Source of the DNA: Bacteroidota bacterium
GTDB lineage: Bacteria; Bacteroidota; Bacteroidia; Bacteroidales; VadinHA17
Direction of reading: 5' to 3'
Length of the DNA stretch: 51,477 nucleotides
NCBI GenBank assembly: GCA_011049175.1
Contig: DSCJ01000130.1
Span: 1-51,477, forward strand
Shown: positions 23,928 through 32,881 of the stretch, in pieces
Position numbering within the stretch: position 1 is the first letter of the stretch
Layout: every line of letters starts with the position of its first letter
The notes under the pieces: generated by a model
Told to the model about the DNA's origin: nothing
What the model saw: only the letters and a program-made list of their open reading frames with translations
The model's database searches: none
Program-made: the position numbers and the translations under genes

Positions 23928-26900
23928 ATGATGAAAGAAACTACAGAACGTATTTTCCGTCTGAAATACGTTAAAAAATCAGTGTCATGCTTCCTTTCAT
24001 GCGCTGTTTTGCTGTTTATAACGGCATTTCCTCTTTATTCATCGGGGAATGACCTGTTTCATAACGGCGTAGAAACGGAAGGAGAAGCTGCATCAGCCAT
24101 TCAGCAACAGCTAACAGTTACAGGTGAGGTAACCGACGAGGAAGGGAACCCGATGCCGGGTGTTAATATCGTTGAAAAGGGTACCATGAACGGGACCATC
24201 AGCGATACGAATGGCCGGTATACCCTTACTGTTACCTCACCCGATGCAGTTCTGGTGTTTTCATTTGTCGGTTATGATTCCCAGGAAATTACGGTGGGAA
24301 GCCGGAGGATGATTGATGTTATCCTTGTGGAAGCTGTATCAGGTATTGAAGAAGTGGTGGTAGTAGGGTACGGTACGCAGAGAAAAAGCGATATTACCGG
24401 ATCCATTACCTCGGTGGATGCCGACCGTTTGCGCGATGCCCCGGCTTCAAGCATAACCAAAGCCCTGCAGGGTAAAACGGCGGGGGTGGAAATTGTGAAC
24501 CTCAGCCGCAGGCCGGGGGGAGATACGCAGATCCGCATCCGTGGTAACAGGTCTCTTTCGGCTTCCAACGATCCGCTCATTGTGGTGGATGGAATACCTT
24601 TCGGAGGAAGGCTCAGTGACATTGCCACCGATGACATTGCTTCCATTGAAATATTAAAGGATGCCTCTGCCACGGTGATTTACGGGTCACGTGGTTCGAA
24701 CGGGGTGATCCTGATCACAACCAGGCGCGGGCAGCCCGGCACATTCAAGGTGGCCTACAACGGGTATGTGGGTGTGAACCAGGTTGCCAGAAAATATGAG
24801 GTGTATGATGCCGAAGGATTTGTCAAACTCCGCAGTGTGGCAAATAACAACAGCTATACCACGGATGAAATCTTTTCCTTGCTGAACGGCCGGGAAACTG
24901 ACTGGCAGGAACTGCTGTACAGGGACGGAATGGTTCAGAACCATGAACTCAATCTTTCCGGTGGGACCGAGCGCACCCGTTATTCATTTACTGGTGGCTA
25001 TTATCAGGAAGAAGGCATTTTGTCGGAAATGGGATTCAACCGGACCAATATGCGCCTGGCCATCGACCAGAAAATCGGTGAACATGTCATGATCGGGTTC
25101 AGCACGATGAATGCTTATGCAGTAACTGACGGTCAGTCGGCCAACCCGATGTTCCAGATCCTGGCCATGTCGCCCCTCAGCATGCCCTATAACCTGGACG
25201 GCACGGTAAAAGAACAGCCCATGTATCCCATGGAAGATTATTACAATCCGCTGACCCTCAGGGATACCGAACGCTGGGGGGAAAGGAACAGAAGGGCTAC
25301 TTCTTTCAACACCCTGTATGCCGAAGTGGATCTTTTCGAAGGATTCAAATACAGGCTGAATGCGGGATTTAATTTCAGCTCGAACAAATATGCCAATTAC
25401 TATGGCAGTAATACCGTATTCCGGGGGGGAGCCCTGAATCAGGCCCGGGTGGACAACTCGGATAACCTGGGGTATACGATTGAGAACCTGCTGATTTACG
25501 AAAAAACCTTTGCGGAAAAACACCGGATCAATTTTACCGGGATGCAGAGTATTCAGCAGGATATTACCACCAGTTCCAGGGTGGATGCTACCGATGTGGC
25601 CGCCGATTACATAAAATACCATAACCTTGCGCTGGCAGAAACGGTAGAGGCTCCGAGCGCCAACAACTATTACTCTGACTGGAGGCTGGTTTCCTTTATG
25701 GGGCGTATCAATTATGCTTTCAGTGACAAATACCTTCTGACCATTACCGCCAGGGCTGACGGTTCTTCGAGGCTGGCTCCCGGCAACAAATGGCATTATT
25801 ACCCTGCCGTGGCCGCCGGCTGGAATATCAGGAACGAATCATTCATGGAAAATGTGGATTTCCTGTCTGCCCTGAAGCTGCGTCTGGGTTATGGACAGAC
25901 ATCGAATACTTCCATTAATCCATACAGCACCCTGGGAGGCCTGTCGGGCGCTGTTTATAATTTTGGCGACCGGGGCGTCAAGGGTTATTTTGTATCGAAC
26001 CTCCCGAATGAAAACCTCAGCTGGGAATACACAAAAACTTCCAATATCGGACTGGATTTCGGATTCCTCAGGGGACGCATCACCGGATCGGTGGATGCTT
26101 ACCTGCAGCAAACCTATGACCTGCTGCTGGGAAAATCACTCCCCCCTTCCCAGGGAGTGCCGGGCCAGTTTCTTGAAAATGTGGGAGAAACCGAAAACCG
26201 CGGGATAGAAATCGCCCTCGACGGTATCATTATCAGCCCCTCTTTCACCGGGGGTTTCCGGTGGGATTTTTCCACCAACCTTTTCCTGAACAGGGAAAAA
26301 ATTGTGGCATTGCAGGATCCATCGATTGAAAAGGATGTTGGCAATGGCTGGTTTGTGGGATATCCCTCCAGCGCCATCTACGATTATGTGAAAATCGGTA
26401 TCTGGCAGCTGGGTGAAGAAGCTGAGGCAGCATCGTACGGGAGAGAACCTGGTGATATCAAATTGCTCGACTTTGCAGGAGGCGGTCCCGATGGGGATGA
26501 GCCCGACGGCAGGATAACCGATGCCGACAGGAGAGTGCTTGGATCATCCCAGCCCGATTTCATCGGAGGATTTACTTCCTCCTGGGAATACAGAGGGTTT
26601 GATCTGAGCGTGGTAGGATATTACCGTGTGGGAGGAATGATTGCCAGTACCCTGCACATGCCCAATAATTACCTGAACCGGCTTGACGGCAGGAGAAACC
26701 AGATTGTAGTGGACTACTGGACTCCCGACAATCCCACCAACGACATGCCCAAGCCTGAAGAAGCCTTCGATGCTTCCAGGTCGGATGTACTGGGTTATTT
26801 TGACGGCTCTTTTCTTAAGATCAGGAGCATAAACCTGGGGTATACCTTCAGCAAGGAATTCACCCGTTTCCTCGGACCTTCCGGTTCCCTGAGGGCTTAT

Positions 26901-27086
26901 GCTACCGTGGCCGATCCTTTCATCCTGTTTTCACCCTACCTGAAAAAGGGAGGGGTGGATCCGGAACCCACCAACAGGGCCCAGGATGACATTGCCGCTC
27001 TGGGATTGCCCGGCAGAACCCTTGTGGTTGGATACAATACACCTCCTACCCGAAGGATCCTGTTCGGCCTGAATGTTTCATTTTAA
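23928..27086 (+). CDS. susC: SusC/RagA-family TonB-linked outer-membrane transporter
   Basis: The 1052-residue protein is the outer-membrane channel of the xylan locus; with SusD it imports oligosaccharides using TonB energy. A signal peptide (CFLSCAVLLFITAFPLYS) is followed by a carboxypeptidase-regulatory-like domain (about 62-135, GNPMPGVNIVEKGT). The TonB-box region (EEVVVVGYGTQRKSDITGS) leads into the plug domain (about 150-265) with the SusC signature ASATVIYGSRGSNGVILITT. The rest is a 22-strand barrel ending RRILFGLNVSF. ATG codons at 23928 and 23931 are equivalent starts. It begins the susCD operon 11 nt before susD. Substrate (glucuronoxylan oligomers) is inferred from linked glycosidases. 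Confidence 0.95.
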   Translation: MMKETTERIFRLKYVKKSVSCFLSCAVLLFITAFPLYSSGNDLFHNGVETEGEAASAIQQQLTVTGEVTDEEGNPMPGVNIVEKGTMNGTISDTNGRYTLTVTSPDAVLVFSFVGYDSQEITVGSRRMIDVILVEAVSGIEEVVVVGYGTQRKSDITGSITSVDADRLRDAPASSITKALQGKTAGVEIVNLSRRPGGDTQIRIRGNRSLSASNDPLIVVDGIPFGGRLSDIATDDIASIEILKDASATVIYGSRGSNGVILITTRRGQPGTFKVAYNGYVGVNQVARKYEVYDAEGFVKLRSVANNNSYTTDEIFSLLNGRETDWQELLYRDGMVQNHELNLSGGTERTRYSFTGGYYQEEGILSEMGFNRTNMRLAIDQKIGEHVMIGFSTMNAYAVTDGQSANPMFQILAMSPLSMPYNLDGTVKEQPMYPMEDYYNPLTLRDTERWGERNRRATSFNTLYAEVDLFEGFKYRLNAGFNFSSNKYANYYGSNTVFRGGALNQARVDNSDNLGYTIENLLIYEKTFAEKHRINFTGMQSIQQDITTSSRVDATDVAADYIKYHNLALAETVEAPSANNYYSDWRLVSFMGRINYAFSDKYLLTITARADGSSRLAPGNKWHYYPAVAAGWNIRNESFMENVDFLSALKLRLGYGQTSNTSINPYSTLGGLSGAVYNFGDRGVKGYFVSNLPNENLSWEYTKTSNIGLDFGFLRGRITGSVDAYLQQTYDLLLGKSLPPSQGVPGQFLENVGETENRGIEIALDGIIISPSFTGGFRWDFSTNLFLNREKIVALQDPSIEKDVGNGWFVGYPSSAIYDYVKIGIWQLGEEAEAASYGREPGDIKLLDFAGGGPDGDEPDGRITDADRRVLGSSQPDFIGGFTSSWEYRGFDLSVVGYYRVGGMIASTLHMPNNYLNRLDGRRNQIVVDYWTPDNPTNDMPKPEEAFDASRSDVLGYFDGSFLKIRSINLGYTFSKEFTRFLGPSGSLRAYATVADPFILFSPYLKKGGVDPEPTNRAQDDIAALGLPGRTLVVGYNTPPTRRILFGLNVSF

Positions 27087-27097
27087 TTCGAAGTACC

Positions 27098-28825
27098 ATG
27101 AAAACAATTAGATACATAGTTCTTCTGTTAATTCTTACTCTGGCATTTTCATGTGAAAAATATCTGGAGGAAGAACCGAAATCCCTTCTTACCGCCAAAT
27201 ACCTGGAAACAGAGAACGGAGTGTGGGCTGCCCTTTATTCGGCCTATTCCGACCTGAGGTACTTCTATGGAGGAGAAGGGGCATTGAGCATTACCTGTGC
27301 CGGTACGGATGAATGGCAGAAAGGTCCTGACGGAAATGCCAATATCAACCTGTACCTGGAAGGTATGTCTACCGAAGGGTTGCTTGGAAACACCTGGAAC
27401 TGGGGATATACATCCATCAATACCACCAATGCCGTGGTGAAGTTTGCCCCCGGCTCGGGAATGACGGAAGCCGAAGCAGCCCAGGTAATGGCGGAAGCCA
27501 GATACATCCGGGCTACCTGGTATTTTATAATTGTTCAGTCGTACGGCGACTGTCCACTGAACCTGGATTTTATCTCCGAACCTTCCACCGAGGCATACAG
27601 AGCCCCTGCTGCCGATGTGTATGAAACCATTATTGAGGATCTGGAATATGCCAAATCGGTACTGCCCCCGATAGCCGAGGAGCCGGGAAGGGCTGATGCC
27701 GCAGCAGCCACGCATCTTCTGGCCAAAGTGTACCTGGCCAGGGCCACCCATGAAACGGCCGGGCAGGCTACCGATTACCAGAGCGCCTACGATAACGCCA
27801 TGGAGCTTATCAACAACAAAGGCAAATATGGTCTTGAATTGTTGCAGGACTTTGCCGATATACATAAACCCCGGAATGAACATAACAGCGAGGTAATTTT
27901 TACGGTTGAACGGAATACAGACCCGCTCTATAATGATGCGGCAGAGGAGAACAACAAAAACAACCGGAGCAGTTTCTTTTTCAGGCCCCATTATCAGGTG
28001 TGCACAACCTACGGAGGACTGGCCCGTACCATTGAATACGGCCGTCCCTGGATCAGGGTAAGACCTACCAACTACCTGCTCGATGTGGTGTTCGCTGAAA
28101 GGGATGATGACACCCGTTACCATACTTCATTCCAGACGGTGTGGCTGGTGAACGATGAGGAATCGCTCACCGATCCTTCCTTCTCGCTTGGCGATACGGC
28201 CATATGGCTGCCCGGCACTTTTGATTACGGACCTGTGGGGAAAGTGATGAATATTTACACTCCGGATATGTATTATGACAACACACTTCCCGATGGTTCC
28301 AAATCAACCGTGAAGATTTATCCTTCACTGACCAAGTACGACGATATCGACCGGCCGGCTGTCAATGATCCGTCTGTTCGTCCGTTTATTGTCCATAAAT
28401 TTTCGGAAACCTATCTGATTGCAGCCGAAGCAGCCATGTATCTGGAAAAGCCGGGTGAGGCCCGGACCTATCTGAATGTGATCCGTGCCCGGGCAGCATA
28501 CGATCCCGACCGGTCAAGCGCCGATAATGCCAATGCCGTTCAGCGGATCACCAATGCCACACCTGCCATGACAGATATCGATGAAGGCATCAGCTTCATT
28601 CTGGATGAAAGAAGCCGTGAACTGGCCGGTGAATACATGCGCTGGTGGGATCTTGTCAGAACCCGCACCGCCGACGGACAGGTGCAGCTGCTTTACAGGA
28701 TTCGTAATCTGGAACCTGAAATTCCTGCAAAAAATACCATCCAGGATTTTCATGTTCTTTACCCGATTCCTCAAAGCCAGATTGACCTGACATCGAACGA
28801 ATTTCCGCAGAATGAGGGCTATTAG
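27098..28825 (+). CDS. susD: SusD/RagB-family surface glycan-binding lipoprotein
   Basis: The 575-residue lipoprotein is the lid of the SusCD complex. The lipobox is LTLAFSC with Cys19, followed by EKYLEEEPKS, an acidic stretch typical of surface-exported Bacteroidota lipoproteins. Family marks are the helical TPR-like region with AEARYIRATWYFIIVQSYGD and the C-terminal EAAMYLEKPGEARTYLNVIR, DERSRELAGEYMRWWDLVR and YPIPQSQIDLTSN. It lies 11 nt downstream of susC and 40 nt before the first glycan-binding protein. Confidence 0.95.
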   Translation: MKTIRYIVLLLILTLAFSCEKYLEEEPKSLLTAKYLETENGVWAALYSAYSDLRYFYGGEGALSITCAGTDEWQKGPDGNANINLYLEGMSTEGLLGNTWNWGYTSINTTNAVVKFAPGSGMTEAEAAQVMAEARYIRATWYFIIVQSYGDCPLNLDFISEPSTEAYRAPAADVYETIIEDLEYAKSVLPPIAEEPGRADAAAATHLLAKVYLARATHETAGQATDYQSAYDNAMELINNKGKYGLELLQDFADIHKPRNEHNSEVIFTVERNTDPLYNDAAEENNKNNRSSFFFRPHYQVCTTYGGLARTIEYGRPWIRVRPTNYLLDVVFAERDDDTRYHTSFQTVWLVNDEESLTDPSFSLGDTAIWLPGTFDYGPVGKVMNIYTPDMYYDNTLPDGSKSTVKIYPSLTKYDDIDRPAVNDPSVRPFIVHKFSETYLIAAEAAMYLEKPGEARTYLNVIRARAAYDPDRSSADNANAVQRITNATPAMTDIDEGISFILDERSRELAGEYMRWWDLVRTRTADGQVQLLYRIRNLEPEIPAKNTIQDFHVLYPIPQSQIDLTSNEFPQNEGY

Positions 28826-28865
28826 GCAAATTCATGTTCTTACCTTGGGAAATACAAACAAATCT

Positions 28866-29981
28866 ATGAAAATGATACGGATGAAAAATAAAATAGGATT
28901 CATGCTGATTTCTTGGCTGGCTGTATCCTTCCTCGTTGGTTGTGAGGAAGAATACGACCCGATGGAATTCGGCATTGTCGACATGAATCACAAAATTACC
29001 TCTGTCGACAAGGAAGTGACCGAGCCGGGGGATATTGTCACCTTTACGGGCACCGACCTGGATAAGGTATACAAAATCATGCTGAATGAGGAAACGGTTC
29101 CTGTTGTTTTCGAGGCTACAGCCACCGAACTGAAAATGACTGTACCCTCCATGGCACCCCTGGGCGATGTGGTGACCATCAGCCTGTTTTTTTCAGGTAA
29201 TGGACTGGCTCAAAGAACCATCAGGATCATATCTCCCCCAGTAATCTTTATGTTATCACCATCTGCCGCACAGCCCGGCGAAACCGTCAGGGTTCTGGGC
29301 CGCGAATTGTATCTGGCAGAACAGGTAAAAATCGGTGGGGTTGATGTAACCGCTACTTTTACCCTGATTGATGACAAGCAGTTTACAGTGGTTGTCCCTG
29401 AAGGATTTACCGGAGGAGATGTGGAGATCATTACCGCTACCGGTAAAGTATCCACCAGTCCGAGCCCGCTGATCCTGGGGACCGAAATCCTGATCAATGA
29501 TTTCGACGGGAATGAAAACTATTTCAATGGGATCAGCAGTAACGGGAATATGGACGGCGACAAGCTGGAAAGCGAGCCTTTCCCAAGGCTGAACTACTGG
29601 ACCTTTACCATTACCGACAACGGCACTGGCTGGGGCGGTAATGTAGACTTCTATATTTCCGGCCTGCCTTCTGGTTATGACAATGACAAGATCACCCTGT
29701 ATCTTGATCTGAAGCTCAGCAGCGCCATGAATGTGAATGTTATGGTTCAGGGCAATGCCAATGTGTACGGCCTGACCAGAGGTTATCAAGCCGGCTGGCA
29801 AACCGTGGAAATGCACTTCAGTGATATGGGAACCGGTTATGGAGGAGGCGAACCGTATGGAGAGGTGGAACCTTTTGAGGCCCTGACAGCCGTCAAGGTT
29901 CAGCCACCTGCCCAGGCAGGCGACGGGAATTTCGGAGAAACGGTTTCCGTTGATAATATCAGGTTTATCATTGCAAATTAA
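28866..29981 (+). CDS. Surface glycan-binding protein with IPT/TIG domains (SGBP-1)
   Basis: A longer frame opens at 28812 inside susD, but the lipoprotein signal begins at 28866 (MKMIRMKNKIGFMLISW), with lipobox FLVGC followed by EEEYD, a surface-export-type acidic motif. About 371 residues contain two IPT/TIG Ig-like domains (about 30-110 and 115-200, PSAAQPGETVRVLGREL). A C-terminal beta-sandwich (about 205-371) with aromatic-rich loops (RLNYWTFTI, GTGWGGNVDFYI) resembles the SGBP-B xyloglucan-binding type and would bind xylan. It is in the SusE/F position of the locus. Confidence 0.85.
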   Translation: MKMIRMKNKIGFMLISWLAVSFLVGCEEEYDPMEFGIVDMNHKITSVDKEVTEPGDIVTFTGTDLDKVYKIMLNEETVPVVFEATATELKMTVPSMAPLGDVVTISLFFSGNGLAQRTIRIISPPVIFMLSPSAAQPGETVRVLGRELYLAEQVKIGGVDVTATFTLIDDKQFTVVVPEGFTGGDVEIITATGKVSTSPSPLILGTEILINDFDGNENYFNGISSNGNMDGDKLESEPFPRLNYWTFTITDNGTGWGGNVDFYISGLPSGYDNDKITLYLDLKLSSAMNVNVMVQGNANVYGLTRGYQAGWQTVEMHFSDMGTGYGGGEPYGEVEPFEALTAVKVQPPAQAGDGNFGETVSVDNIRFIIAN

Positions 29982-29993
29982 AAATGTAAGAAG

Positions 29994-31691
29994 ATGAAAC
30001 GATCATATCATGCAATACGAACCTTCTTTCTGATCCTGCTACTGTTATGGGCTGCAGTCGGCTGCGAGGAGAGTGCGCCCCTGCAGATTGACCCCATTGA
30101 AATGGAGGATCCGTTTACCTTCACGCCCACGCATGGTTATCCCGGTACTACCGTGAAAATCGAAGGAGAGGTTACATCGAATGTTGAGGTGGCATCGGTC
30201 GGCAGTATTGCTGCCGAGATTGCCTCGTCAGGATCCGGATACATTCATATCGTGGTCCCTGTGGGCGCTACCACCGGAAAGATCAAGCTGGTGAAAGGAA
30301 ATCAGGTGATTACATCCAATGCACAGTTTGTGGTTGATGAGTCACCAATACCCACCATTATTGAATTTACACCGGCCATTGCTGGCAGCGGTGAGATCGT
30401 GACCATTACCGGCAGTATGCTGGATATGGTTGATTCCGTTTACATTGGCAATCTGAAGGCGGAAATTCAGACAGGAGCTACTGCTGCCAGTATGGATATT
30501 CTGACTCCCGTGGGAATGCAAACCGGAAAGATCAGGCTTTTCTACACCTACATGACCTCTTATGGGGTGGAGAAAGTGGCTGAGTCAACCAGTGATGCTG
30601 ATCTGGTGCTTGCCCTGCCAACCATTACTTCGATTGAACCCAATATTCTTGCACTGAATATAGGCGATGTGGTTACCATTACAGGCACCATGCTCGATGA
30701 GGTTACGGAGGTGAAGTTCGCCGATCTGGTGGCCGATTTTGATATTGTCAGTGCTACGGAACTGACGGCCACTGTTCCTGTAGGGGCTACCACCGGAGAG
30801 TTGACTCTGACAGTTCCGGACGGCATGGTGTCAGCAGGGACATTCAGGGTTAATCTGCCTGTCATTGACAGTTTCAGCCCCGACAAAGGAGAGGAAGATG
30901 GCGGGATTATCCGGGCCTTCTCCATTTCGGGTACCAAACTCGATCTGGTGGATAATGTTCTGATTGGTACCACACCGGCAGATATTCAAACACAAACGGC
31001 CACACTGCTGATTGTGACCGTTCCGGGGGATGTAGCCGGCTTTATTACCCTCGAAACCGCCAATGGCAACGTAAAGACCAGTGTGCCTTTCTTCTTTACC
31101 GGAGAATTCTGGGTGAATGACTGGGAAACCATCTTTGCTGTCGACAGATACGATCACATTTCAAACAATAACTTCGGCAGCTTTACCCTGGATGAAACAG
31201 GCGATTATGCGCATTTCATACTGGGCGATGGGGGCGGTGTGAACAACAGAAGCTTTTATCTGTGGGCTCCCGGATCCACAGACGATAAGTTTTCCCTGTT
31301 TACCCCCGATCCCGACGGGGTGTATCTTGAATTTGACCTGAACGTGATGGAAATTCCCGATTCCTGCAAACTGGAAGACGGAACTGTGAAGATCAAGGTA
31401 TTTGCCATGGATTCAAAAGGATGGGGCGCCAGCGGCGAATATTCCTACGGGTACAATGGGCCCACCGTTAATCTGATGGCCGATGGAGATTGGCACCACT
31501 TTTCATTTCATCTGAAAGATTTCGTGGCATCGAATAATAGCGGTCTGTATACGGTTGATCAGGTGAGTCCCCAGGCAGGAGCATTCTGTCATCCCAACAG
31601 CCTGCGTATCCTTGCTTTTGTGTTCGGTACTGCCACAGAAAACGGGCATATGGTGCTTGGGTTAGATAATGTCAAGTTCGTGATTAACTGA
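29994..31691 (+). CDS. Surface glycan-binding protein with several IPT/TIG domains (SGBP-2)
   Basis: The 565-residue lipoprotein has lipobox WAAVGC followed by EESAPLQID. Four Ig-like IPT/TIG repeats occupy about residues 35-365, recognisable by recurrent FTPAIAGSGEIVTITGS, IEPNILALNIGDVVTITG and FSPDKGEEDGG openings. A C-terminal glycan-binding sandwich (about 370-565) shares GYNGPTVNLMADGDWHHF-type aromatic loops and the NVKFVIN ending with SGBP-1 (DNIRFIIAN), so the two probably arose by duplication. The repeats act as a stalk presenting the binding domain. It is the last gene before a strong terminator. Confidence 0.85.
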   Translation: MKRSYHAIRTFFLILLLLWAAVGCEESAPLQIDPIEMEDPFTFTPTHGYPGTTVKIEGEVTSNVEVASVGSIAAEIASSGSGYIHIVVPVGATTGKIKLVKGNQVITSNAQFVVDESPIPTIIEFTPAIAGSGEIVTITGSMLDMVDSVYIGNLKAEIQTGATAASMDILTPVGMQTGKIRLFYTYMTSYGVEKVAESTSDADLVLALPTITSIEPNILALNIGDVVTITGTMLDEVTEVKFADLVADFDIVSATELTATVPVGATTGELTLTVPDGMVSAGTFRVNLPVIDSFSPDKGEEDGGIIRAFSISGTKLDLVDNVLIGTTPADIQTQTATLLIVTVPGDVAGFITLETANGNVKTSVPFFFTGEFWVNDWETIFAVDRYDHISNNNFGSFTLDETGDYAHFILGDGGGVNNRSFYLWAPGSTDDKFSLFTPDPDGVYLEFDLNVMEIPDSCKLEDGTVKIKVFAMDSKGWGASGEYSYGYNGPTVNLMADGDWHHFSFHLKDFVASNNSGLYTVDQVSPQAGAFCHPNSLRILAFVFGTATENGHMVLGLDNVKFVIN

Positions 31692-31709
31692 CATGTTTTT
31701 AGGTTTAGG

Positions 31710-31745
31710 AAGTGTCCGCAGATTGGTTCTGCGGACACTTTTTTA
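31710..31745 (+). terminator. Strong terminator after SGBP-2
   Basis: AGTGTCCGCAGA and TCTGCGGACACT form a 12-bp stem with a short TTGGT-type loop, followed by a T6 run. It separates the surface-binding genes from the GH10 gene. Confidence 0.9.
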
Positions 31746-31777
31746 TCTTTATACGGTAAATATCATGGTTTCGCTTT

Positions 31778-32881
31778 ATGAAACGTGAAATCATTATCAT
31801 ATGGATGCTTCTGGCCGGCAATATTTCATGCCACAAGGAAAATCCTCTCCCTGAAGAAAAGGATTCACGTCCGAAAAACCTGGAAGAGTATTATCAGGTG
31901 ACAGAAGGACTGAAGGATTATTACACCCCGGACGAATATTTTTTAATGGGCGCTGCCATTGAACCCGTTTCGACGGATGATCCTGATGATATCACTCTGA
32001 TGCAGCGTCACTACAATAGCCTGACGGCTGAGAATGTCATGAAATGGTCCAGCCTTCAGCCTGTGGAAGGGAACTTCCATTTTGACCCTGCCGACAGGAT
32101 CGTTGATTTTGCGCAGGCAAACGGAATGAAAGTACGGGGACATACTCTTTGCTGGCATAATCAGTTGCCCGAATGGGTTTTTAAAGACGGGGAAGGTGTC
32201 GCCTCCAAAGAGCTGGTATTGCAGCGTTTGCGTAATCATATCACTACGGTTGTAAACCATTTTAAGGGCAAGGTTTATGCCTGGGATGTGGTGAATGAAG
32301 CCATTGCCGACGGCTCTGAAATCTACCGGAACTCTCAGTGGTACGGGATATGCGGAACCGACTATATTTTTGAAGCGTTCAGGGCGGCGCGGGATGCCGA
32401 CCCAGATGCCAGACTGTACTACAACGACTATGCTGCAACCAACCCTGCAAAAACAGACAAAATATACCATTTGTTATCGCAGCTTCAGGATGAGAACCTG
32501 GTAGACGGTGTGGGCTTACAGGGTCACTGGAATATAGAGGCTCCGTCGAACGATGTGATCATATCGGCCCTGGAAAAATACCTCTCGCTGGGTGTGGAAA
32601 TACAGATCACAGAGATGGATGTATCGGTTTATCCATCCAACAATGATCCGGAAACTGAATATACCGAGGCTGTGGCTTTGTCACAGGCAGTGGCTTACGG
32701 AAGGTTTTTCGGGTTGTTCAGATCGTACAGGGAACATATTACCGGCGTAACCTTCTGGGGACTTGCTGACAATAAAACCTGGCTGGATAATTTTCCCGTC
32801 CCCGGAAGAAAAAACTATCCTTTCCTTTTCGATGAGGAATATAAGCCCAAGCGGGCTTATTTTACGGTCATTGATTTTTAG
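31778..32881 (+). CDS. GH10 endo-1,4-beta-xylanase, lipoprotein (first copy)
   Basis: The 367-residue enzyme hydrolyses internal beta-1,4-xylosidic bonds with retention. Lipobox AGNISC (Cys18) predicts a membrane-anchored protein. The GH10 barrel fills about 45-365. The acid/base Glu is E174 (WDVVNEA), the nucleophile E279 (ITEMDV). Substrate-site motifs are TAENVMKWSSLQP, GHTLCWHNQLPEW and the terminal FWGLADNKTW. It follows the SGBP-2 terminator with no obvious separate promoter, so it may be expressed by read-through at lower level. Its 3' end overlaps that of the opposite-strand GH115 gene by 14 nt. Confidence 0.95.
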   Translation: MKREIIIIWMLLAGNISCHKENPLPEEKDSRPKNLEEYYQVTEGLKDYYTPDEYFLMGAAIEPVSTDDPDDITLMQRHYNSLTAENVMKWSSLQPVEGNFHFDPADRIVDFAQANGMKVRGHTLCWHNQLPEWVFKDGEGVASKELVLQRLRNHITTVVNHFKGKVYAWDVVNEAIADGSEIYRNSQWYGICGTDYIFEAFRAARDADPDARLYYNDYAATNPAKTDKIYHLLSQLQDENLVDGVGLQGHWNIEAPSNDVIISALEKYLSLGVEIQITEMDVSVYPSNNDPETEYTEAVALSQAVAYGRFFGLFRSYREHITGVTFWGLADNKTWLDNFPVPGRKNYPFLFDEEYKPKRAYFTVIDF

